Shown: positions 13,638-19,985 of the stretch, one piece after another
How the letters are laid out: every line of letters begins with the position of its first letter
Position numbering within the stretch: position 1 is the stretch's first letter
Source: CAZGMC01 sp964526565
GTDB lineage: Bacteria > Pseudomonadota > Alphaproteobacteria > DSM-16000 > Inquilinaceae
Direction: 5' to 3'
Length of the DNA stretch: 19,985 nucleotides
NCBI GenBank assembly: GCA_964526565.1
Contig: CAZGMC010000077.1
Span: forward strand, 1-19,985
Notes under the pieces: model-generated
What the model was told of the DNA's origin: nothing
Seen by the model: the letters and a program-made list of their open reading frames with translations, nothing else
The model's database searches: none
Program-made: the position numbers and the translations under genes

Positions 13638-13776
13638 CCCCGACCGTGCCGGCCCGCTACGCTACGGTCCACCGGCGCCCGGACGCGGACCTGATCGATG
13701 ATCGCCAAGCCCCGTCCGGCGCCGGCGAGCCGCGGCGCAACGCGGGCAGCCTGCCCGCCTTCAACGGAAGAGCTCC

Positions 13777-15429
13777 ATGTTCTGTTACCAGTGCGAACAG
13801 ACCTCCCACGGCACCGGCTGCCGGACCGTCGGCGTCTGCGGCAAGACGGCCGAGACCGCGGCGCTCCAGGACCTGCTGGTCCATGCGACGAAGGGGATCG
13901 CGGCCTATGCCCACCGCGCCCGCCGGCTCGGTGCCGCGGACCCCGAGGTCGACGCGTTCTCGCTGGACGCGCTGTTCACCACCGTCACCAACGTCAACTT
14001 CGACCCCCAACGCCTGCGGACGCTGCTGCACCGCGCGGCCGAGGTGCGCGACCGGGCGCGGACCCTTTACGAGGACGCCTGCCGGCGCGCCGGCACCCGG
14101 CCGGATGCACCGAACGGCCCGGCCGCCTGGTCGCCCGCCGCGGATAGCGCCGGCCTGGCGCTGCAGGGCGAGGAGGTCGGCATCCCCGGCCGGACCGGCC
14201 GCCTGGGGCCGGACGTGGTCAGCCTGCAGGAGCTGCTCACCTACGGCATCAAGGGCATCGCCGCCTACGCCGTGCATGCCCGCACGCTGGGGCGCGAGGA
14301 CGATCGCGTCTACGCCTTCGTGCACGAGGCGCTGGACCGGCTGAACGGTGCCGCGGCCGACGCCGAGGAGCTCCTGGCACTCAACCTGCGCTGCGGCGAG
14401 ATCGCGCTGCGCACGCTCGAGCTGCTGGACGACGCCAACAGCGGCGGCTACGGCAACCCGGTGCCGACGCCGGTGCTGATGGGCCACGTGCCGGGCAAGG
14501 CCATCCTGGTCTCGGGGCACGACCTCAAGGACCTGGAGCTGCTGCTCGAGCAGACGGCGGGCACCGGCATCAAGGTCTACACGCACGGCGAGATGCTGCC
14601 GGCGCACGGCTATCCCGAACTGAAAAAGCATCCCCACTTCGTCGGCCACTACGGCGGCGCCTGGATGCGCCAGCGTACCGAGTTCGCGGCGTTCCCAGGC
14701 GCCATCCTGATGACCACGAACTGCATCCAGAACCCGACGCCGGACTACCGCGACCGGCTGTTCACCAGCGGCCTGGTCGCCTGGCCCGGCATCCCGCACA
14801 TTGCCGACGGCGACTTCGGCCCGGTCATCGACGCCGCGCTGGCCGCGCCCGGCTTCGCCGACGCCTCGCCGGTGCGCCACCACACGGTCGGCTTCGGCCA
14901 CCACGCCGTGCTGGGGATGGCCGACACCGTGGTCGATGCCATCCGGCAGGGCGACATCAAGCGTTTCCTGCTGATCGGCGGCTGCGATGGCGCCGAGGTC
15001 GGCCGCAACTACTACACCGACCTGGCCGAGACCGCGCCGCGGGACTGGGTGGTCCTGACCATGGGCTGCGGCAAGTTCCGCGTCGTCGGCAGCGAGCTCG
15101 GCACCACCGGAGGCGGCCTGCCGCGCCTGCTCGACATGGGCCAGTGCAACGACTCGTTCTCGGCGATCAAGGTGGCGCAGGCGCTCGCCGGGGCGTTCGG
15201 CGTCGGCGTCAACGAGCTGCCGCTGTCGCTCGTGGTTTCCTGGTACGAACAGAAGGCGGTCTGCGTGCTGCTGGCCCTGCTCCACCTCGGCGTGCGCAAC
15301 ATCCGCCTGGGGCCGAAGCTGCCGGCCTTCGTCACGCCCGCGATCCTGCAGGTCCTTGTCGACTGCTTCAACATCATGCCGATCGGGACGGTCGAGCGGG
15401 ACCTCGAGGCCATGGCGGCCGGGACGTAA
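13777..15429 (+). CDS. hcp: Hybrid cluster protein / hydroxylamine reductase
   Basis: Predicted 550-residue cytoplasmic iron-sulfur enzyme. Hcp proteins reduce hydroxylamine in vitro, reduce NO to N2O, and in E. coli act in S-nitrosylation. The proximal cluster cysteines are C3, C6, C15 and C21 (C-x2-C-x8-C-x5-C), the spacing of [4Fe-4S] Hcps of anaerobes rather than the wider [2Fe-2S] spacing of enterics. All hybrid-cluster ligands are present: H248, E272, C316, C403 (persulfide position), C431, C457, E491 and K493. The start ATG follows GGAAGAG. The reductase gene hcr is not adjacent, so electrons must come from elsewhere. It is divergent from a Crp/Fnr regulator with an FNR-like palindrome between them, pointing to induction by low oxygen or nitrosative stress. 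Length matches full-size bacterial Hcp. Confidence 0.96.
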   Translation: MFCYQCEQTSHGTGCRTVGVCGKTAETAALQDLLVHATKGIAAYAHRARRLGAADPEVDAFSLDALFTTVTNVNFDPQRLRTLLHRAAEVRDRARTLYEDACRRAGTRPDAPNGPAAWSPAADSAGLALQGEEVGIPGRTGRLGPDVVSLQELLTYGIKGIAAYAVHARTLGREDDRVYAFVHEALDRLNGAAADAEELLALNLRCGEIALRTLELLDDANSGGYGNPVPTPVLMGHVPGKAILVSGHDLKDLELLLEQTAGTGIKVYTHGEMLPAHGYPELKKHPHFVGHYGGAWMRQRTEFAAFPGAILMTTNCIQNPTPDYRDRLFTSGLVAWPGIPHIADGDFGPVIDAALAAPGFADASPVRHHTVGFGHHAVLGMADTVVDAIRQGDIKRFLLIGGCDGAEVGRNYYTDLAETAPRDWVVLTMGCGKFRVVGSELGTTGGGLPRLLDMGQCNDSFSAIKVAQALAGAFGVGVNELPLSLVVSWYEQKAVCVLLALLHLGVRNIRLGPKLPAFVTPAILQVLVDCFNIMPIGTVERDLEAMAAGT

Positions 15430-15438
15430 GGTGCCGGC

Positions 15439-15456
15439 CGCGGCATCCTTGCCGCG
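15439..15456. terminator. Hairpin between convergent hcp and ATPase genes
   Basis: CGCGGCA (15439-15445) pairs with TGCCGCG (15450-15456) around TCCT, ten bases after the hcp stop and thirteen bases from the end of the convergent ATPase gene. There is no clear T-tract on either strand, so a bidirectional terminator role is tentative. Confidence 0.4.
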
Positions 15457-15468
15457 TCGGCCCGCCGC

Positions 15469-16287
15469 CTAGAGGTGGTTTGCCAGGAACTGGCGGCAGC
15501 GGACGGAGCGGGGCTCGCCGAAGACGCGGGACGGCGGGCCGTCCTCCTCGACGCGGCCCTCGTGCAGGAACAGCACGCGCGACGACACCTCGCGGGCGAA
15601 GCCCATCTCGTGGGTGACCAGCAGCATGGTGTTGCCCTCCTCGGCGAGCTGGCGGATCACCCGCAGCACCTCGCCGACCAGTTCGGGGTCGAGCGCCGAG
15701 GTCGGTTCGTCGAACAGCATCACCTTGGGCTGCATGGCCAGGGCGCGGGCGATGGCGGCGCGCTGCTGCTGGCCGCCCGACAGGTGGGCCGGGTAGTGGT
15801 CGCGCTTGTCGGCGATGCCGACCTTGGCCAACAGGGTCTCGGCGCGGTGGATCGCCTCGCGGCGCGGCACGCGCAGCACGTGGACCGGCGCCTCGATGAC
15901 GTTCTCCAGCACGGTCATGTGGCTCCACAGGTTGAAGCTCTGGAAGACCATGCCCAGGCGGGCGCGGATCCGCTCCACCTGCCGCGGGTCGGCCGGCACC
16001 GCGCGGCCGCCGCGCAGCCGGCGCATGCGAATCTCCTCCCCCGTGACGACGACGCGGCCGCGGTCGGGCGTCTCCAAAAGATTGATGCAGCGCAGCAAGG
16101 TGCTCTTGCCCGATCCCGACGAGCCGATCAGCGAGATGACGTCGCCCTTGTGCGCATCCACCGAGATGCCCCTCAGCACCTCCAGGGTGCCGAAGCGCTT
16201 GTGGATGTCCTCGGCGATCAGGGCCGCCGCGCCGGGGCTGTCAGGAACGCCGTCGGGGGGCGGGATCGATGCAGGCGTGCCGTCCAT
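15469..16287 (-). CDS. Polar amino acid ABC importer ATPase (HisP/ArtP/GlnQ-type)
   Basis: Predicted 272-residue nucleotide-binding subunit. Walker A is GSSGSGKST (55-63), Q-loop Q116 in VFQSFNLWSHMTVLENV (a stretch characteristic of the histidine/basic amino acid group), signature LSGGQQQR (169-176), Walker B VMLFDEPTSALD (D193, E194) and the switch histidine H226 in VTHE. The N-terminal ~22 residues are Pro/Ala-rich and lie outside the domain, so a later start is possible; the Shine-Dalgarno before ATG 16287 is poor. It stands alone on the minus strand, yet the importer at 8.5-11.9 kb has two permeases and two binding proteins but no ATPase, so this is the natural partner (inference from context). 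Downstream it converges with hcp. Confidence 0.92.
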   Translation of the reverse strand: MDGTPASIPPPDGVPDSPGAAALIAEDIHKRFGTLEVLRGISVDAHKGDVISLIGSSGSGKSTLLRCINLLETPDRGRVVVTGEEIRMRRLRGGRAVPADPRQVERIRARLGMVFQSFNLWSHMTVLENVIEAPVHVLRVPRREAIHRAETLLAKVGIADKRDHYPAHLSGGQQQRAAIARALAMQPKVMLFDEPTSALDPELVGEVLRVIRQLAEEGNTMLLVTHEMGFAREVSSRVLFLHEGRVEEDGPPSRVFGEPRSVRCRQFLANHL

Positions 16288-16386
16288 GGCCCGTCAAGGT
16301 AGGCGCCCGGCCCGCCCGCGCAAAGCGAATTCCATGCCGCCGTCCGCCCCGGCGGGCCGGGTGCCGCCAGCCCTTGACGCGCCGCG

Positions 16387-16665
16387 CTACGCCGCGCCGC
16401 CGGCCGGGGCATAGCCGGAGGGGGGCTGCTCGATCACGTCGAAGTACTTGGACTCCATGCGATAGAAGCCCTGGGATTCGATCGAGTTTCTGGCGATGGC
16501 CTTGTTGAAGGTGCCCTCGCGGATCTCGGTCTCGTCCCACTCGCCGACCTTGTCCATCTCGCCATTGTCGGGGCAGACATTGGCCGGTATCCGATCGATG
16601 TGGGCGTGATCGGTGATGACGAAATAGGCCGGGTCGCTCTTGCACTGGAAAACGATGAACTTCAT
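16387..16665 (-). CDS. Small protein of unknown function (92 residues)
   Basis: I do not recognise this family. The 92-residue product begins MKFIVFQCKSDPAYFVITDHAH and has no signal peptide or membrane segment, so it should be cytoplasmic. It has two cysteines (C8 and C31) and a mix of aromatic, acidic and basic residues typical of a compact alpha/beta domain (ESQGFYRMESKYFDVIEQPPSGYAPAG). It has a strong ribosome binding site (GAGGA 5-6 bases before ATG), normal codon use for this genome and a clean stop, all of which support a real gene. It lies 99 bp upstream of the ABC ATPase on the same strand; co-transcription is possible, but no functional link is evident. Confidence 0.75.
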   Translation of the reverse strand: MKFIVFQCKSDPAYFVITDHAHIDRIPANVCPDNGEMDKVGEWDETEIREGTFNKAIARNSIESQGFYRMESKYFDVIEQPPSGYAPAGGAA

Positions 16666-17102
16666 GGCGTCCTCCTCTGTCGCCGCCCGTGGCCGGACCG
16701 GCTGCCGGAACTGCCGGCGTTATCCATGAACGCACGACCACGCCCGGCGTTCCGTTTTGGTTACATTTACATAAGGGACCGCCCGCGGCCGGGCTCAAGC
16801 GCCAATGCCGGGCCGCAGGCAAAAAACCTTACGAGAGTCAGGGGCAGATCCGGGCCGTGACACGGCCTTTAGTTGTCACGTGTCTTGCCTGTTGCCCTGG
16901 CGGGAAACAGAGGCCTTGTCGGCGATGTCATCTGTCCGTCAAGAAAATTTCATGAAATTCAGAGCGTTCTGTCTTGGCCTGTCAATAGGCTCTTGACGCT
17001 GCAGCGCGAAGGTCGACGCCGCAAGGCGGCGCGTCGGCCCCGGCGGGTTCGAGACGCGTTCGCCAGATCCCTCGAAAACCGTGTGGGAGGCCGCGTCCGG
17101 TC
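16666..17102. other. Divergent intergenic region (small protein / chemoreceptor)
   Basis: This 437-bp gap shows no convincing gene. It is AT-richer than its surroundings around 16750-16780 and 16935-16995. It contains a 15-bp hairpin-capable stretch (GGCCGT-GAC-ACGGCC, 16853-16867), a palindrome at 16946-16959 and the spaced inverted repeat GTCAA-N7-TTGAC at 16981-16997. Both divergent promoters must be here; no sigma-28-like chemotaxis promoter was recognised. Confidence 0.55.
16946..16959. promoter_or_regulatory. 14-bp palindrome upstream of the chemoreceptor gene
   Basis: AATTTCATGAAATT is a perfect palindrome in an AT-rich island, about 145 bp ahead of the chemoreceptor start. It could be a dimeric-regulator operator; no family could be named. 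Confidence 0.35.
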
Positions 17103-18809
17103 ATGGTGTCCGCATTGGTGCACAATCTGCCGATCAAGGCGAAGAACCTGCTCGCCCCGGCCATCACGCTCGCCATCCTGGTGGCGGTGGCCGTTGCCGC
17201 CGTGATCATGCTCGACCACCAGAGCCGCGCGCTGCAGGAGATCCGCCACGCCAACCGCCTGGTGGCCGAAGCCGACGCGGCGGCGCAGCAGCTCCTGCGC
17301 ACCCACGCCCTGCTCTACCAGATGACCGCGCAGGGCACCAACACGACCAACGTGATCAGCGGCGACGCCTTCGACATGACCGCCATGCTGGCTGACCTGG
17401 AAGGCCGCCTCGACGAGGTTGCCAGCCGGCTCGATGCGCTGCTGGCCGATCCCGGCGTCGCCGGCGCAGATTTCGCGGCGCTGCCGGACCAGTATGCCGC
17501 GTACCGGCAGATCGCGTCGCGGGTCGCCGACCGGGCGGCGCTGGGCTCGGCGCAGGCCATGCGACTGATCCTGGATGCCGATGCCCTGTTCAACGCGATC
17601 CTGCCGGAAATGGACCGCCTGCAGCGGGCCGTCACCGCCGAAGCCGATGCGGCGCTGGCCGACGCCGACCGCCGTGCCGCGGACGCCATGGCCGCCCTGC
17701 CGGCGGCAGCGGCGCTGGGCGTGGCGCTCGGCATCGTGCTGTCGCTGCTGGTGTCGACGGCGGTGGCGCGGCGCATCCGCCGGCTGGCCCAGGCGATCGG
17801 CCGCCTGACCGCCGGCGACACGTCGGCGGCGCTGGCCCTGTCCGCCTGGCGCGACGAGATCGGCGCCATCGAGCGCGCCGTTGGCGTGTTCCGCGACAAC
17901 CTGATCGAGAATGCCGAGTTGGCCCGCCGCGAGGCAGAGATGCAGCGGCAACGCGACGAGCGGGTGGCCCGGCGCGAAGCCTTGATCGCCGACTTCGACT
18001 CCCGCGTGCGCGCCCTGTTGGGGCAGTTGGGTGGGGCCGTGGACGACCTGCACGGCGCTTCCACCGTCATGCTGGAGAACGCCCGTCGCACCTCGGACCA
18101 GACCGCGCAGCTTTCGGCCACGGCGGAGGACGCGTCCGGCCGGGTGCACTCGATGTCGCAGGCGATCGGCGAGATGACCGGCGCGTTCCGCAGCATCGGC
18201 GCCGAGATCGCCCAGACGGCCGAGGCCGCGACCGCCGCCGCGCGCACGGCCGACACGGCGGCCGACCGCATTTCCGGCCTGTCGCGCGCGGCGGAGCAGA
18301 TCGGCGCCGTGGTCGACCTGATCGCCCAGATCGCCGCCCAGACCAACCTGCTGGCGCTCAACGCCACCATCGAGGCGGCGCGGGCCGGCAATGCCGGGCG
18401 CGGCTTCGCCATCGTCGCCGCCGAGGTCAAGGCCCTGGCCGAGCGGACCGCCAAGGCCACCGAGGAGATCGGCGGCCATGTCGCTGGCGTCCAGGCCGAG
18501 ACGGGCAGCGCGGTGGACGCGATCCGCGCCATCCACGGCGCCATCCGCCGCATCGACGCGGCGTCGTCCGGCGTCGCGGCGGCCATGGAGCAGCAGCAGA
18601 GCGCCTCCGACCGCATCGCGCACACGGTCGATCAGACCTCTGGCGGCACGCGCCGGATCAGCGACGGCATTGCGACGGTCGCGGGGATCGCCGTTGATAC
18701 CGGCACCCGCGCCCAGACCGTGTCCGGCCTGGTCGACCGGCTGCGTGCCGAGCGCGATGTGCTGGAAACTGGTGTGCAGGACTTCCTGGCCGCCGTCCGC
18801 GCTCACTGA
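17103..18809 (+). CDS. Methyl-accepting chemotaxis protein
   Basis: Predicted 568-residue membrane chemoreceptor that would signal through CheW and CheA. TM1 lies at about residues 17-37 (LAPAITLAILVAVAVAAVIML), a mostly helical periplasmic sensor at about 38-195, TM2 at about 197-220 (AAALGVALGIVLSLLVSTAVA), then a HAMP linker (ARRIRRLAQAIGRLTAGD...) and a coiled-coil signalling domain from about 295. The kinase-control hairpin tip is clear: IAQIAAQTNLLALNATIEAA, continuing ARAGNAGRGFAIVAAEVKALAERT (Q413 onward). There is no C-terminal CheR-binding pentapeptide. GGGAGG precedes the ATG, but at 12 bases, longer than ideal. Ligand is unknown; no other chemotaxis genes are nearby. Its 3' end overlaps ccmI tail to tail by seven bases. 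Confidence 0.93.
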   Translation: MVSALVHNLPIKAKNLLAPAITLAILVAVAVAAVIMLDHQSRALQEIRHANRLVAEADAAAQQLLRTHALLYQMTAQGTNTTNVISGDAFDMTAMLADLEGRLDEVASRLDALLADPGVAGADFAALPDQYAAYRQIASRVADRAALGSAQAMRLILDADALFNAILPEMDRLQRAVTAEADAALADADRRAADAMAALPAAAALGVALGIVLSLLVSTAVARRIRRLAQAIGRLTAGDTSAALALSAWRDEIGAIERAVGVFRDNLIENAELARREAEMQRQRDERVARREALIADFDSRVRALLGQLGGAVDDLHGASTVMLENARRTSDQTAQLSATAEDASGRVHSMSQAIGEMTGAFRSIGAEIAQTAEAATAAARTADTAADRISGLSRAAEQIGAVVDLIAQIAAQTNLLALNATIEAARAGNAGRGFAIVAAEVKALAERTAKATEEIGGHVAGVQAETGSAVDAIRAIHGAIRRIDAASSGVAAAMEQQQSASDRIAHTVDQTSGGTRRISDGIATVAGIAVDTGTRAQTVSGLVDRLRAERDVLETGVQDFLAAVRAH

Positions 18810-19985
18810 CCGCCGGCCTGCAGCGCCGCGATCTGCCGCCGCAGCGCCGTGTGCTCCGGCGAGCCAGGCTCAAGCTGGATAAGCAGGCGCGACCACAGGT
18901 CGACGGCCTCGCCGGGCCGGCCCTCGACGGCGGCGCGGATGCCCAGGAACCACAGGGCGCGCGGGCTGTCCGGGTCGAGGGCGAGCAGGCGCTCCATCAC
19001 CGCAACGAACTCGGCCGGCAGCGTGTCGCCCTCGGCAGCCTCCAGCAGGGCGTCGCCGTACGCGGCCAGCACGCCGGGCTGCTCCGGCGCCAGGTCGGCG
19101 GCGCGGGCCAGCGCCGCGGCAGCGTTGGCCGGCGCGCCCAGCACGCGGTAGGCGTTGGCCAGGCGCAGCCAGCCCTCCAGGTCGTCCGGCTCCTCCTCCA
19201 GCCGTGCCGCCAGGCCCTCGACCATGCCGCGGATCATCCCGGCGCGTTCCTCGGCGGTCATGCCGGCGGCGCCGGCCATCTGGCCGTCGCCCAGGGCCGG
19301 GGCGCCGGCGCCGGGGCGGCCCGGCGGCGCCGGCTCCGGCATGATGGTGGCCACGTCGAGGCCAAGCCGCCCGGCCACTTCGGCAATGCGACCGCGCAGC
19401 ATGGGCAGCCACGGTGCATCGGCCGGGCTGTCGGCCATCAGCGCGCGCCAGCGGTCCAGCGCGCCGGCGTCGTCGCCGGCCTGGGCGCGGGCCAGCCCCA
19501 GATAGAAGCGGGCGCGCGGATCGTCCGGCCGCGCCGCCAGCGCCTCCTCGAAGGCCGCCACCGCCTGCTCGGTGACGGTGCCGCCGGCGGCGTTGACCAG
19601 CGCCTCGCCATAGGCCGCGGTGATCACCGGATCGCCCTCGGTCAGGCCGACCGCCCGCGCATAGGCATCGGCCGACTCGGTGTAGCGGCCGAGCGCGTCG
19701 TAGCGCTGGCCGAGTTCGATCCAGCCGGCCGGATCAGCCGGTTGTTGTTCAAGGCGGCGGGCCAGCGCCTCGGCCTCGGCCAGGGCGGTGCGGAATGCTT
19801 CGCGCTCGGCCGGGTCGCGCTGGGCCAGCGGCTGCGACGGCAGTCCGGGCGCGCCCAGCGGGACGTACACGGCCAGCGCCGCCACCGGCACCAGCACGGC
19901 CAGGGCCAGCGCCAGCCGCCGGCTGGCGCGCGCGACGCGCGGCGCGGCGGCCGGCGGCGCGGCGGCGGCGGGGCCATCGGCCGGC
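18803..19985 (-). CDS. ccmI: Cytochrome c maturation protein CcmI/CycH, 5' part missing
   Basis: CcmI presents apocytochrome c to the heme-ligation machinery (CcmF/CcmH) at the periplasmic face of the inner membrane. The visible ~393 residues run off the window's right edge with no stop, so the N-terminal membrane helix and start lie outside. Visible are the second membrane helix (RRLALALAVLVPVAALAVYVPLG) followed by the family-typical PGLPSQPLAQRD and a long periplasmic domain with two blocks of TPR repeats (AGWIELGQRYDALGRYTESADAYARAVGLTEGDP; LEGWLRLANAYRVLGAPANAAAALARAADLAPEQP), split by a Pro/Gly/Ala-rich linker. It ends QAGGQ. Its stop overlaps the chemoreceptor's 3' end. Other ccm genes should lie upstream, beyond the edge; the call could be confused with a generic TPR protein, but the helix-PGLP junction is distinctive. 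Confidence 0.85.
   Translation of the reverse strand, partial: PADGPAAAAPPAAAPRVARASRRLALALAVLVPVAALAVYVPLGAPGLPSQPLAQRDPAEREAFRTALAEAEALARRLEQQPADPAGWIELGQRYDALGRYTESADAYARAVGLTEGDPVITAAYGEALVNAAGGTVTEQAVAAFEEALAARPDDPRARFYLGLARAQAGDDAGALDRWRALMADSPADAPWLPMLRGRIAEVAGRLGLDVATIMPEPAPPGRPGAGAPALGDGQMAGAAGMTAEERAGMIRGMVEGLAARLEEEPDDLEGWLRLANAYRVLGAPANAAAALARAADLAPEQPGVLAAYGDALLEAAEGDTLPAEFVAVMERLLALDPDSPRALWFLGIRAAVEGRPGEAVDLWSRLLIQLEPGSPEHTALRRQIAALQAGGQ

Noticed and set aside
13529..13708. N-terminal extension of the Crp/Fnr protein to the ATG at 13708
   Set aside because: It would code through the 12-bp repeat and the FNR-like palindrome, adding about 60 unstructured residues; the TTG at 13528 has a suitable Shine-Dalgarno.
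13657..15285. 542-residue minus-strand frame opposite hcp
   Set aside because: Antisense shadow of a clearly identified enzyme, with no recognisable motif.
16959..18806. 615-residue minus-strand frame opposite the chemoreceptor
   Set aside because: Gly/His/Asp/Arg-rich shadow of the heptad-patterned chemoreceptor.

Overview
This window is very GC-rich (most coding blocks roughly 70-80% by eye) and reads as chromosomal DNA of an alphaproteobacterium, probably a Rhodospirillales-like free-living organism. The main pointers are a FYDLN-type zinc-ribbon/acidic-tail protein (a family known to me only from Alphaproteobacteria) next to aroA, a class II (CP4-like) EPSP synthase, a CcmI/CycH cytochrome c maturation protein, and an alphaproteobacterial-style chemoreceptor. 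There are no rRNA or tRNA genes, no CRISPR array, no phage module and no insertion sequence that I can support.

Layout. 1-163: a 14-bp tandem repeat and a candidate promoter. 164-4419: a two-gene RND efflux operon (adaptor and inner-membrane pump) with an ATGA overlap. 4420-4670: short direct repeats. 4671-5111 (-) and 5286-6713 (+): the FYDLN-type protein and aroA, divergently arranged. 6807-7238 (-): a two-CBS-domain protein, separated from aroA by a 14-bp tandem repeat. 7586-8344 (+): an exported four-EF-hand protein with a Gly/Pro/Met octapeptide repeat in its middle. 8391-8502: seven copies of a 16-bp repeat. 8495-11872 (-): a polar amino acid ABC importer made of two paralogous binding proteins and two permeases. 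12044-12705 (+): a PIN/ribbon-helix-helix toxin-antitoxin pair whose toxin carries an in-frame amber codon. 12767-13528 (-) and 13777-15429 (+): a Crp/Fnr regulator divergent from hcp (hybrid cluster protein), with a perfect FNR-like palindrome between them. 15469-16287 (-): the HisP/ArtP-type ATPase that the amino acid importer lacks. 16387-16665 (-): a small unidentified protein. 17103-18809 (+): a methyl-accepting chemotaxis protein. 18803-19985 (-): ccmI, cut by the window edge.

How the parts fit. The importer looks like one system in two pieces: binding proteins and permeases at 8.5-11.9 kb and a matching ATPase at 15.5-16.3 kb on the same strand, with the hcp/regulator pair and the toxin-antitoxin remnant between them. 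The hcp locus looks like a self-contained nitrosative-stress or anaerobic-response unit: the regulator keeps the E-x-x-S-R recognition-helix pattern of FNR but lacks FNR's N-terminal cysteines, and the palindrome is spaced appropriately from a -10-like element on the hcp side. 

The most distinctive general trait is the number of short GC-rich tandem repeats (periods 12, 14, 16, 19, 24 and 26 bp) sitting between genes and, in two cases, inside genes. The most specific finding is the amber-interrupted PIN toxin whose downstream frame is intact up to a 4-bp overlap with its antitoxin.
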